Below are positions 18,144 to 25,683 of a stretch of DNA of 37,163 nt, piece after piece. How positions within the stretch are numbered: the first letter of the stretch is position 1; every line of letters begins with the position of its first letter. Source of the DNA: Hyphomicrobiales bacterium (GTDB lineage Bacteria; Pseudomonadota; Alphaproteobacteria; Rhizobiales; Xanthobacteraceae); assembly GCA_009377695.1 (NCBI GenBank), contig WHTP01000055.1:1-37163 (forward strand). The letters are read 5' to 3'. Under the pieces are notes generated by a model that did no database searches, had not been told where the DNA came from, and saw only the letters and a list, made by a program, of their open reading frames with translations. Made by a program: the position numbers and the translations under genes.

Positions 18144-18194
18144 GAGCATGATCTTTTCCGAAAACCGGTACCCACTTTTCGGGATCATGCTCTA
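18144..18194. repeat. Dispersed rhizobial-type palindrome inside the urease operon
   Basis: GAGCATGATC (18144-18153) and GATCATGCTC (18183-18192) form a perfect 10-bp inverted repeat; inside it TTTTCCGAAAACCGG and ACTTTTCGG pair partly. I recognise this sequence from memory as a very common intergenic repeat in Bradyrhizobium-like genomes, but could not verify it here. Its end, CTCTAG, contains the ureA TAG stop codon. It fills most of the 71-nt gap between ureA and ureB, so it will be in the operon mRNA as a strong hairpin. Confidence 0.8.
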
Positions 18195-18494
18195 GCGAAT
18201 GGGTGCGTGCACGGTGACGAGCTTGGTGCCGTCCGGAAACGTCGCCTCCACTTGCACGTCATGGATCATCTCAGGGATTCCGTCCATCACCTGCGCGCGG
18301 GTGATGACATGGGCGCCGGCCTCCATCAGCTCGGCCACGGTGCGGCCGTCGCGTGCGCCCTCGAGGATGAAATCGCTGATGAGCGCCACCGCTTCCGGAT
18401 GATTGAGCTTGACGCCGCGTTCGAGGCGACGCCGCGCTACCGTCGCGGCCATGGCGATCAAGAGCTTGTCCTTCTCCCGGGGAGTGAGAAACAT
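18192..18494 (-). CDS. ureA: Urease subunit gamma
   Basis: 100 residues with the invariant [17 protein letters not shown] start, [20 protein letters not shown], and [15 protein letters not shown] at the end. The ATG at 18494 was chosen because the longer open frame upstream lies inside ureD and is not family-like. It starts 19 nt after ureD. Its TAG stop is formed by the edge of the palindromic repeat at 18144-18194. Confidence 0.97.
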   Translation of the reverse strand: MFLTPREKDKLLIAMAATVARRRLERGVKLNHPEAVALISDFILEGARDGRTVAELMEAGAHVITRAQVMDGIPEMIHDVQVEATFPDGTKLVTVHAPIR

Positions 18495-18513
18495 GTGAGA
18501 AATTCCACGCTTG

Positions 18514-19386
18514 TTAGTTGATCCACAGTCGCGGCAATGGGGCGGTTCGCAGCGCCTGGAGCGTACACGTGATGTCGTGGCGCAGGGCGGCGCCGTCGCG
18601 CGCGCAAAACCGCAACACGGCGCGGCCGTTCCATGCGGAAACGCCGACCTCGCCACGAAACGCGCCCTCCATGGCGTGAATGGCGTCGGCGAGGGTGGCA
18701 TCACCCGGAACGATCAAGGCTGTCGCAGCGGCCGCGCCGCCATTCGCGACCGCGGTCGCGGCAAGGGTCTCGGATATCCGGCCATCCAGCGTGATGCCTT
18801 CGGCATAGATCAGCTTGCCGCTATGCCGCACGCGCCAGCGATCGTGCAACCCGCCGGTTTTCACGCTTTCGCCCATACCGGTACGACCGAAGATCAGCGG
18901 CTCGACCAGGAGCAGACGCGCGTCTTCGGCGAGGTCGACCTCGATCCGCCTGACCAGTGCGGCTTTGTCGAATATGATCGTCTCCTGCGGCAGCCAGGTC
19001 AGGGTGCCGCCCGCCGCCACGCTGAGCCTCACGTCGATGGTCACCGGCGGGCCAAGGCTTCGGTAGATCTTCTCGGCGGCCGTGGTGGTGACCACGAGCC
19101 GCGCGTTCTCGCCAACCGAGATATCGATGTCGAAGGCGTCACCGCCGGTCATACCGCCGCCGGTATTGACCAAGACCGCCTCCAATTCGCTGGCTTGACG
19201 CCCGGGAAACCGCACCCGAAGCGAGCCGCTCTCGTGCACGCGCCGGCGTCGGGTCATGCCCGACACGGCTTCGACCTCAAGGTCGACACGGCCGCGCGCG
19301 CGAATGGCGGCCAGATTGCGATCTGCCGTTGTGCCCGTCAGGGAATGCATCGCGTCCGCGCTTTGAAGAACATCATGTCTCAACAT
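18514..19386 (-). CDS. ureD: Urease accessory protein UreD (UreH)
   Basis: 290 residues, the scaffold that binds apo-urease and recruits UreF and UreG. Landmarks: [43 protein letters not shown] and ILVEPL-type [16 protein letters not shown]. The ATG at 19386 lies 8 nt after the urtE stop; longer starts would overlap urtE, and MHSLTG at 19350 is a shorter alternative. Its place between urtE and ureA joins the transporter and enzyme halves of the unit. Confidence 0.93.
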   Translation of the reverse strand: MLRHDVLQSADAMHSLTGTTADRNLAAIRARGRVDLEVEAVSGMTRRRRVHESGSLRVRFPGRQASELEAVLVNTGGGMTGGDAFDIDISVGENARLVVTTTAAEKIYRSLGPPVTIDVRLSVAAGGTLTWLPQETIIFDKAALVRRIEVDLAEDARLLLVEPLIFGRTGMGESVKTGGLHDRWRVRHSGKLIYAEGITLDGRISETLAATAVANGGAAAATALIVPGDATLADAIHAMEGAFRGEVGVSAWNGRAVLRFCARDGAALRHDITCTLQALRTAPLPRLWIN

Positions 19387-19394
19387 TATTGCGC

Positions 19395-20090
19395 TCAAAT
19401 CGCAAGGGAACGCTTCAGCGTCGCCTCGTCCATGGTCTCGCGCGTGCATGAATAGACCACGGCGCCGCGATCCATCACCGCAAAATGGTCGCCGAGCTCC
19501 TGGGCAAAGTCGAGATATTGCTCGACCAGCACGACTGCGATCTGACCGAGGTTGCGCAGATATGAGATCGCGCGGCCGATATCCTTGATGATCGAGGGCT
19601 GGATGCCCTCGGTCGGCTCGTCGAGCAGAAGCAGCCGCGGCCGCATCACCATGGCGCGGCCGATCGCGAGCTGCTGCTGCTGGCCGCCGGAAAGGTCGCC
19701 GCCACGCCGGCCCAGCATACTGTTGAGGACCGGGAACAGCGAGAACACGTCGTCCGGGATATTGCGATCGCTGCGCGGGAGCGGTGCATAGCCGGTCTTG
19801 AGATTCTCCTCCACCGTCAGCAGCGGAAAGATCTCGCGGCCTTGCGGCACATAGGCGATGCCCTGGCGTGCCCGCTCATAGGGCCGAAGCCTGGTGATGT
19901 CCTGCCCATCGAACGCGATGCTGCCCTTGCTGACCGGATGCTGCCCAACCAGCGCGCGCAGCAGGCTCGTCTTGCCGACGCCGTTGCGTCCGAGCACGCA
20001 GGTCACCTTGCCGACCTCCGCAACCAGCGACACGCCGCGCAGCACCTGCGCCGCGCCGTAATAAAGGTCGATCGAGCGGACCTCAAGCAT
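19395..20090 (-). CDS. urtE: Urea ABC transporter ATP-binding protein UrtE
   Basis: 231 residues, LivF-like ATPase. Walker A GRNGVGKTS, Q-loop region IAYVPQGREIFP, ABC signature LSGGQQQQ and Walker B LLLLDEPTEGIQPSI are intact. The extended GIQPS after Walker B is typical of UrtE. It begins 2 nt after urtD. Confidence 0.95.
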   Translation of the reverse strand: MLEVRSIDLYYGAAQVLRGVSLVAEVGKVTCVLGRNGVGKTSLLRALVGQHPVSKGSIAFDGQDITRLRPYERARQGIAYVPQGREIFPLLTVEENLKTGYAPLPRSDRNIPDDVFSLFPVLNSMLGRRGGDLSGGQQQQLAIGRAMVMRPRLLLLDEPTEGIQPSIIKDIGRAISYLRNLGQIAVVLVEQYLDFAQELGDHFAVMDRGAVVYSCTRETMDEATLKRSLAI

Positions 20091-20092
20091 CG

Positions 20093-20845
20093 CTATCGCC
20101 CCAGATAGACTTCGATGACGCGCTCGTTCTCCGAGACCTGATCGATCGAGCCCTCGGCGATCACGGTGCCTTCATGCAGGCAGGTCACCTTCACTCCGAG
20201 ATCGCGCACGAACGTCATGTCGTGCTCGACCACGATCACGGTCTTGTCGCGGTTGATCTCTTTCAAGAGGTCGGCGGTCTGCCGCGTTTCGGCGTCAGTC
20301 ATGCCGGCGCCCGGCTCGTCGACCAGCAGCAGCTTCGGCTCCTGCGCCAGCAGCATCCCGATCTCGAGCCACTGCTTCTGCCCGTGCGAGAGGCTGCCGG
20401 CGACGCGTTGGCGTACCGCCTTCAGCCGCACGGTTTCGAGAATGCTATTGATGCGCGTGTCAGCTTCGGTGGTTTCCGCCCAGAACAAGGTGCCGCGCAC
20501 CCGGCGGTCGGCCTTCAGCGCGAGCAAGATATTGTCCTCGACCGTATGCATCTCGAACACGGTCGGCTTCTGGAATTTTCGCCCGATGCCGAGTTCGGCG
20601 ATCTGCGTTTCGTCGAGCTTGGTCAAATCGGCAGCGCCGTCAAACAGGACATCCCCGGTGCTCGGGCGAGTCTTGCCGGTGATGACGTCCATCATCGTGG
20701 TCTTGCCGGCGCCGTTGGGCCCGATGATCGCGCGCATTTCGTTGTCTTCGACGGCAAGGGAAAGATTATTCAGCGCCTTGAAGCCGTCGAATGAAACATT
20801 GACGCCGCTGAGGTAGAGGATCGAGGTGGTGATCTTGTCTTCCAT
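20093..20845 (-). CDS. urtD: Urea ABC transporter ATP-binding protein UrtD
   Basis: 250 residues, LivG-like ATPase pairing with UrtE. Walker A GPNGAGKTT; GIGRKFQKPTVFE (Q-loop, with the KFQKP typical of UrtD); signature LSHGQKQWLEIGM, where LSHGQ replaces LSGGQ as is usual in this family; and Walker B LLLVDEPGAGMTD. It lies 9 nt after urtC. Confidence 0.96.
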   Translation of the reverse strand: MEDKITTSILYLSGVNVSFDGFKALNNLSLAVEDNEMRAIIGPNGAGKTTMMDVITGKTRPSTGDVLFDGAADLTKLDETQIAELGIGRKFQKPTVFEMHTVEDNILLALKADRRVRGTLFWAETTEADTRINSILETVRLKAVRQRVAGSLSHGQKQWLEIGMLLAQEPKLLLVDEPGAGMTDAETRQTADLLKEINRDKTVIVVEHDMTFVRDLGVKVTCLHEGTVIAEGSIDQVSENERVIEVYLGR

Positions 20846-20854
20846 CGCGCACTC

Positions 20855-22039
20855 CTACTCGGCGGGCCGTGGTGCGGGAGCAGCAACGCCATCTTCGGCG
20901 GCAGCGCTTTCTGCGGCGGCGCTTGCTTGTGCGCGGTGGTTCTCGCGCCGCCGTTCCATGAAATAGTTGGCCGTGCCGACGATCCCGCGCGGCAGGAACA
21001 GCGTCACCGCAACGAACATGCCGCCGAGGAGGAACAGCCAATAAGGTGCCAGCATGCCTGACGTGAAAACGGTCTTGGCGTAGTTGACGACGAAGGCGCC
21101 GAGGGCTGCGCCGACCAGCGTTCCGCGGCCACCCACGGCAACCCAGATCACCGCCTCGATGGAGTTCGCCGGCGAGAATTCACTCGGATTGATGATACCG
21201 ACCTGCGGCACATAGAGTGCCCCGGCGACCCCCGCCATGCAGGCCGACAGCGTAAAGACGAAAAGCTTGTAGGACTCGACGCGATAACCGAGGAACCGGG
21301 TGCGGGTCTCGGCGTCGCGGATCGCGATCAGGACCTTTCCAAGCTTCGACGTCACGATAACTCGGCAGATGACGAATCCGAGGATCAGCGCGAGTGCCGA
21401 GGTCGCGAACAGCGCCGCCCGTGTCCCCTGCGCCTGTACGTTGAAGCCGAGGATGTCCTTGAAATCGGTGAGCCCGTTGTTGCCGCCGAAACCGAAATTG
21501 TTGCGGAAGAATGCCAACATCAGCGCAAATGTGAGCGCTTGCGTGATGATCGAGAGATAGACACCGGTGACGCGGCTGCGGAAGGCAAACCAGCCGAATA
21601 CGAAGGCGAGCGCTCCGGGAACGAGAAGCACCATCAGCATGGCATAGGGAAACGACTGGAATCCGTACCAGTAGAGCGGCAGCTCCGACCAATTCAGGAA
21701 CACCATGAAGTCGGGAAGGATCGGATTCGCGTAGACGCCGCGGCCGCCGATCTGGCGCATCAGGTACATGCCCATGGCGTAGCCGCCGAGCGCGAAGAAC
21801 GCGCCGTGGCCAAGCGAAAGAATGCCGCAGTAACCCCAGATCAGGTCGATCGAGAGGGCAAGCAGAGCGTAGCAGATGTATTTGCCGAACAGCGCGACGT
21901 AGTAGGTCGAGACGTGAAACGGTGACGACGGCGGTGTCAGCAGGTTCAATGCTGGCACAATGATCGCGATCGCGGCGAGCAGCGCAATGAAGACGACGGC
22001 GCCGCGGTCGAGTGCGCGAGTCAGTGGAAACGGCGTCAT
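20855..22039 (-). CDS. urtC: Urea ABC transporter permease UrtC
   Basis: 394 residues, LivM-like inner-membrane permease with about ten hydrophobic segments. The landmark IWGYCGILSLGHGAFFALGGY lies in the N-terminal third and the coupling-helix region RFLGYRVESYKL in the middle. The C-terminus is a hydrophilic, Ala/Glu-rich cytoplasmic tail. Its ATG overlaps the urtB stop (ATGA), implying translational coupling. Confidence 0.95.
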   Translation of the reverse strand: MTPFPLTRALDRGAVVFIALLAAIAIIVPALNLLTPPSSPFHVSTYYVALFGKYICYALLALSIDLIWGYCGILSLGHGAFFALGGYAMGMYLMRQIGGRGVYANPILPDFMVFLNWSELPLYWYGFQSFPYAMLMVLLVPGALAFVFGWFAFRSRVTGVYLSIITQALTFALMLAFFRNNFGFGGNNGLTDFKDILGFNVQAQGTRAALFATSALALILGFVICRVIVTSKLGKVLIAIRDAETRTRFLGYRVESYKLFVFTLSACMAGVAGALYVPQVGIINPSEFSPANSIEAVIWVAVGGRGTLVGAALGAFVVNYAKTVFTSGMLAPYWLFLLGGMFVAVTLFLPRGIVGTANYFMERRRENHRAQASAAAESAAAEDGVAAPAPRPAE

Positions 22040-23646
22040 GCTTCGATCGCCCGGCCTTTGAGCGCGAACAGGCCGCGCGGGCGCTTCTGGATGAACAGGA
22101 TGATCAGGACCAGGATTGCGATCTTGGCCAGCACCGCGCCCGCATAGGGCTCGAGGAACTTGTTCGCAATGCCGAGCGTGAACGCGCCGACCAGCGTGCC
22201 CCAGAGATTGCCGACACCGCCGAACACCACGACCATGAACGAATCGATGATGTAGCCCTGCCCGAGATTGGGGCTGACATTGTCGATCTGCGACAGCGCG
22301 ACGCCGGCAAGGCCGGCGATGCCGGAGCCGAGCCCGAAGGTGAGGGCGTCGACGCGGCTGGTGCGGATGCCCATCGACGCGGCCATGGCGCGATTCTGCG
22401 TCACCGCCCGCATCTCAAGACCGAGATGCGTGAAGCGCAACATTGCGAGCAGCAGCAAAAAGATCGTCATCGTGAAGACGATGATCCACAACCGGTTGTA
22501 GGTGATCGTGATGTAGCCGACTTCGAAGGCGCCGCTCATCCAGGACGGATTGCCGACGTCCTTGTTGGTTGGGCCGAAGACGGTGCGCACCGTCTGCTGC
22601 AGGATCAGCGAGATGCCCCAGGTCGCGAGCAGCGTTTCGAGCGGCCGGCCATAGAGGAAGCGGATCACGCCGCGTTCGATCAGGATGCCGACGGCGCCGG
22701 CCACGATGAAAGCGAGGGGGATTGCGATCGGAAGGGAGTAGTCGAACAGCGCGGGATTGTGGGCGCGGATCAACTCCTGGACGACGAACGTGGTATAGGC
22801 GCCAAGCATCACCATCTCGCCATGGGCCATGTTGATGACGCCCATCACGCCGAAGGTGATGGCAAGGCCGATGGCCGCGAGCAGCAGGACCGAGCCGAGC
22901 GACAGGCCGTACCAGACATTCTGAACGCCGGACCACATGGCGAGGTTGGTCTGGATCGCAGCGATAGCGTCTTGGGCCGTCCGTTTGACGCCGTCGGGCG
23001 TGCCCTCCGGCAGGCTCGACAGCAGCCCTAGCGCGTCCTGATCGCCGCGCTGGCGCATGACAGCGACAGCTTCGATCTTCTCAGCCTCGCTGGCGTCCGG
23101 TTTGAACAGCACCACGGCGGCATGCGCTTCAATCAGCGCTTGCCGGATGTTGGGGTTGGTCTCCTTCTTGATCGCGGCAACAAGGGCTTCGATCGCGTTC
23201 GGATCCTTGGACTTGAAGACCGCCCGCGCCGCGTCGAGACGCCGCCCAGGGTCGGGCGAGAGCAGAGTGAGGCCGCCGAGCGCGGCGTCGATCGCTCGGC
23301 GCACGCGATTGTTGAGCCGCACCGGACTGAGGTCGGTGGGAACCGCGGCCGCCGGCTTTCCCGTTGCGGCGTCGAGGACGGCACCGGTGCGGTCTCGAAC
23401 ATAGACGCGCTTTTGCTGTGTGCTGAAAAGGAGCCGGCCTTCCTGCAAGGCTTCGATCACCGGGATCGCAAGCGGGCTACCGCTTCGGGCGACGGCTCCG
23501 ACGGCTGAATCAGTATCGGCAAAACTGTCCGCAGTGAAACCCGAGAGTGCGCTCTCGATATCCTGCGCCTGTGCGGCGGACGTGCCAATCAGCACGAGCC
23601 ACAGCATCACAATGAGCGATGAAACCCCATGGCGCACAACGCGCAT
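22036..23646 (-). CDS. urtB: Urea ABC transporter permease UrtB with N-terminal extension
   Basis: 536 residues. A signal peptide (VMLWLVLIGTSAAQAQ) precedes a roughly 200-residue helical, HEAT-like periplasmic region (such as RRLDAARAVFKSKDPNAIEA and NPNIRQALIEAHAAVVLF). The LivH-like permease follows, with INMAHGEMVMLGAYTTFV and the C-terminal GSGIAGLAGVALSQIDNVSP. The N-terminal extension is a hallmark that separates UrtB from amino-acid LivH permeases and supports urea as substrate. The gene is separated from urtA by 393 bp filled largely with palindromes. Confidence 0.95.
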   Translation of the reverse strand: MRVVRHGVSSLIVMLWLVLIGTSAAQAQDIESALSGFTADSFADTDSAVGAVARSGSPLAIPVIEALQEGRLLFSTQQKRVYVRDRTGAVLDAATGKPAAAVPTDLSPVRLNNRVRRAIDAALGGLTLLSPDPGRRLDAARAVFKSKDPNAIEALVAAIKKETNPNIRQALIEAHAAVVLFKPDASEAEKIEAVAVMRQRGDQDALGLLSSLPEGTPDGVKRTAQDAIAAIQTNLAMWSGVQNVWYGLSLGSVLLLAAIGLAITFGVMGVINMAHGEMVMLGAYTTFVVQELIRAHNPALFDYSLPIAIPLAFIVAGAVGILIERGVIRFLYGRPLETLLATWGISLILQQTVRTVFGPTNKDVGNPSWMSGAFEVGYITITYNRLWIIVFTMTIFLLLLAMLRFTHLGLEMRAVTQNRAMAASMGIRTSRVDALTFGLGSGIAGLAGVALSQIDNVSPNLGQGYIIDSFMVVVFGGVGNLWGTLVGAFTLGIANKFLEPYAGAVLAKIAILVLIILFIQKRPRGLFALKGRAIEA

Positions 23647-23693
23647 CGTTAGACCCCGGCAAATGCATGGGAGGCATTCAGCCTCCCGCTATT

Positions 23694-23765
23694 GTCCTTC
23701 GATTCCGAAGTTCGCATGATTTTGCGGCCCGTTCGTTTGCGAACTTCGGAATCGAAGGACACTAG
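23694..23765. repeat. Palindromic element, module A (locus 3)
   Basis: A perfect 23-bp inverted repeat: 23694-23716 (GTCCTTCGATTCC...) and 23738-23760, with a 21-nt loop containing TTGCGGCC. The right end runs into ACTAG; the left flank reads CTATTGTCC, one base from CTAGTGTCC. It is the most perfect copy in the window, and the first of four adjacent palindromes between urtB and urtA. Confidence 0.92.
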
Positions 23766-23778
23766 CAACTCTTTGATT

Positions 23779-23857
23779 CCAGTGGAGTGGATTTGACATT
23801 CGCTACCCTGTTGAGCGCACGCTCGCAAAGCGAATGTCAAATCCAAAACTCCACTGG
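23779..23857. repeat. Palindromic element, module C
   Basis: Left arm 23779-23804 (CCAGTGGAGT then GGATTTGACATTCGCT) and right arm 23829-23857 pair over 10 + 16 bp with a 3-nt bulge on the right arm. The ends are CCAGTGG/CCACTGG, a variant of the CTAGTG ends of the other modules. This is the only copy in the window. It is joined to module A by the linker CAACTCTTTGATT. Confidence 0.85.
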
Positions 23858-23871
23858 CAACTTATTACTTG

Positions 23872-23948
23872 CTAGTGGTCCTTTGATTCTAACGTTCGCA
23901 AAGGTGCCTGCCGCAACGGGATGCGAACGTTTAGAATCGGACCACTAG
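23872..23948. repeat. Palindromic element, module D
   Basis: Left arm 23872-23900 starts CTAGTGGTCC and ends ACGTTCGCA; right arm 23922-23948 starts TGCGAACGT and ends GGACCACTAG. They pair along nearly the full length with two small bulges. The terminal CTAG at 23945-23948 is shared with module B, so D and B are fused end to end. Confidence 0.85.
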
Positions 23949-24021
23949 TGTGGCTTTGGTTCAGAAGTCCGCATGTCGAACTCGCCGCGAGAATGATGCG
24001 GACTGCTGAACCGCCACACTG
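23944..24021. repeat. Palindromic element, module B (locus 3)
   Basis: Left arm 23944-23973 (CTAGTGTGG...GTTCAGAAGTCCGCAT) and right arm 23995-24021 (ATGCGGACT...CCACACTGG) with a loop TGTCGAACTCGCCGCGAGA. Nearly identical to the module B copy at 32852-32929. Its right end lies 18 nt beyond the urtA stop codon, so in urtA mRNA it is the first structure met after translation ends. Confidence 0.9.
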
Positions 24022-24039
24022 GTGGTACGGTCAGGACGT

Positions 24040-25347
24040 TCAGCCGCCGCACTTCTTGGTGACAGTGTTGTAGTTGCCGCATTTGAGCTTGACCCAATCG
24101 GCCTTCAGGTCGCGCGATCCTTCAAGGTGAGGCGACCAGGCTGCGCCGGGAACGAGGTCGGGCGTCTTCCACACCACGTCGAATTGGCCGTCGCCGCGCA
24201 CCTCGCCGATAAACACCGGCTTGGTGATGTGATGGTTCGCCAGCATGGTGGAGGTGCCGCCCGACAGGTTGGGCGCGGTGATGCCGGGCAGCGCGTCGAT
24301 GACAGCGTCGGGATCGACCGATTTCACCTTCTCGACGGCGTTGACCCACATCCGGAAGCCGATGACGTGCGCTTCCATCGGATCGTTGGTCACGCGCTTG
24401 GGATTTTTCGTGAAGGCCTTCCACCGCTTGATGAACTCGGCGTTGATCGGCGCCTTGAGCGATTCGAAGTAGTTCCAGGCCGCCAGGTGTCCAATGAGGG
24501 GCTTCGTATCGATGCCAGCGAGCTCTTCCTCGCCGACCGAGAACGCCACCACGGGAATGTCCTTCGCGCTGACGCCTTGGTTGCCCAGTTCCTTATAGAA
24601 GGGAACGTTGGCATCGCCGTTAATGGTCGAGACCACCGCCGTCTTGCGGCCCTGTGAGCCGAACGTCTTGATGGCGGCGACCCGCGTCTGCCAGTCCGCA
24701 TGGCCGAACGGGGTGTAGTTGATCGAGATGTCGCCGGGAGCGACCCCCTTCGACTTCAAATAGGCTTCGAGAATACGGTTGGTGGTGCGCGGGTAGACGT
24801 AGTCGGTGCCTTCGAGCACCCAGCGGACGACTTTTTCCTCCTTCATGAGGTAGTCGACGGCGGGGATCGCCTGCTGGTTCGGCGCTGCGCCGGTGTAGAA
24901 CACGTTGCGCTCGCTCTCCTCGCCCTCGTACTGGACGGGGTAGAACAGGATGTTGTTGAGCTCCTTGAAGACCGGCAGCACGGATTTGCGCGACACCGAG
25001 GTCCAGCATCCGAACACCGCGGAAACCTTGTCGTTAGAAATCAGCTCACGCGCTTTTTCGGCGAACAGCGGCCAGTTCGACGCCGGATCGGTGACGACCG
25101 CTTCGAGTTTGCGCCCCAGCACGCCGCCCTTCGCGTTCTGGTCTTCGATCAACATCAGCATCACGTCTTTCAACGTGGTCTCGCTGATAGCCATCGTTCC
25201 TGACAGGGAGTGGAGAATTCCGATCCGGATCGGGCCTTGCGCCCGCGCCGTTGAAATAAGTGCGGGGCTGCAGACGAGCCCGGCGGCAGCGGCCAACCCG
25301 CCCCGGAGCACCGTTCGCCTTGCAATAGATTTGACTGGAGTCCTCAT
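24040..25347 (-). CDS. urtA: Urea ABC transporter substrate-binding protein UrtA
   Basis: 435 residues, periplasmic type I binding protein of the urea/short-amide class. A twin-arginine signal (SIARRTVLRGG, Arg10-Arg11) is followed by a hydrophobic region and an AxA cleavage site (STARA, residue 36). Landmarks: IRIGILHSLSGTMAISE, VFGCWTSVSRKSVLPVFKE, LFYPVQYEGEE and NYFESL. The CWTS and PVQYEGEE motifs are typical of UrtA. The ATG at 25347 was chosen because GAGGG lies about 8 nt upstream and because the sigma-54 promoter sits inside the longer upstream frame. First gene of the 11-kb urea unit. Confidence 0.96.
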   Translation of the reverse strand: MRTPVKSIARRTVLRGGLAAAAGLVCSPALISTARAQGPIRIGILHSLSGTMAISETTLKDVMLMLIEDQNAKGGVLGRKLEAVVTDPASNWPLFAEKARELISNDKVSAVFGCWTSVSRKSVLPVFKELNNILFYPVQYEGEESERNVFYTGAAPNQQAIPAVDYLMKEEKVVRWVLEGTDYVYPRTTNRILEAYLKSKGVAPGDISINYTPFGHADWQTRVAAIKTFGSQGRKTAVVSTINGDANVPFYKELGNQGVSAKDIPVVAFSVGEEELAGIDTKPLIGHLAAWNYFESLKAPINAEFIKRWKAFTKNPKRVTNDPMEAHVIGFRMWVNAVEKVKSVDPDAVIDALPGITAPNLSGGTSTMLANHHITKPVFIGEVRGDGQFDVVWKTPDLVPGAAWSPHLEGSRDLKADWVKLKCGNYNTVTKKCGG

Positions 25348-25409
25348 CGCGATGTCCCTCTGTTTGACGCAGCGAGCCACCCGGCGCTGCGACCACCAGC
25401 GGACGTGAC

Positions 25410-25424
25410 GCAAGGACTGTGCCA
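25410..25424 (-). promoter_or_regulatory. Sigma-54 promoter of the urt-ure unit
   Basis: On the minus strand the sequence reads TGGCAC-AGTCC-TTGC, an exact match to the -24/-12 consensus TGGCAC-N5-TTGC. It predicts a start near 25398, leaving a leader of about 50 nt before the urtA ATG with its ribosome-binding site. Sigma-54 control implies an enhancer-binding activator, most plausibly NtrC under nitrogen limitation; the activator itself is not in the window. Confidence 0.8.
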
Positions 25425-25526
25425 TCGCATTAACCCCCGCCAAGCGATTGATCGACAAATCGTTTACCGTCGCGCTCGGGTGACCGGCGAAACGACGTGC
25501 CCGATTTAAGGTCGCCGTCCCGCTTG

Positions 25527-25549
25527 CTCTGCCTAAGTCATAGGCAGAG
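25527..25549. promoter_or_regulatory. Dyad upstream of the sigma-54 promoter, candidate activator site
   Basis: CTCTGCCTA and TAGGCAGAG form a perfect 9-bp inverted repeat with a 5-nt centre (AGTCA). The centre is about 140 bp upstream of the predicted start, a normal distance for an enhancer-binding protein. It does not match the TGCACC-N5-GGTGCA form expected of NtrC, so the protein it binds is unknown. There is no T-run, so a terminator is unlikely. Confidence 0.4.
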
Positions 25550-25683
25550 AAGTGGGCGGCGATGGCCAGAAATGCCCAGTAGCTGGGCTGCCCGTGCCCA
25601 AGATTTATCGGGCGGGAGTCCTGACATATGAAGGAGCTTCGGCGGACGCCGTGGCGGCCTGTCGCGAAGGTGAGCTGACTTGA

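Noticed and set aside
23694-24021. CRISPR array
   Set aside because: The repeated units are palindromes of different sequence with unequal spacing, not identical direct repeats with unique spacers, and no cas gene is present.
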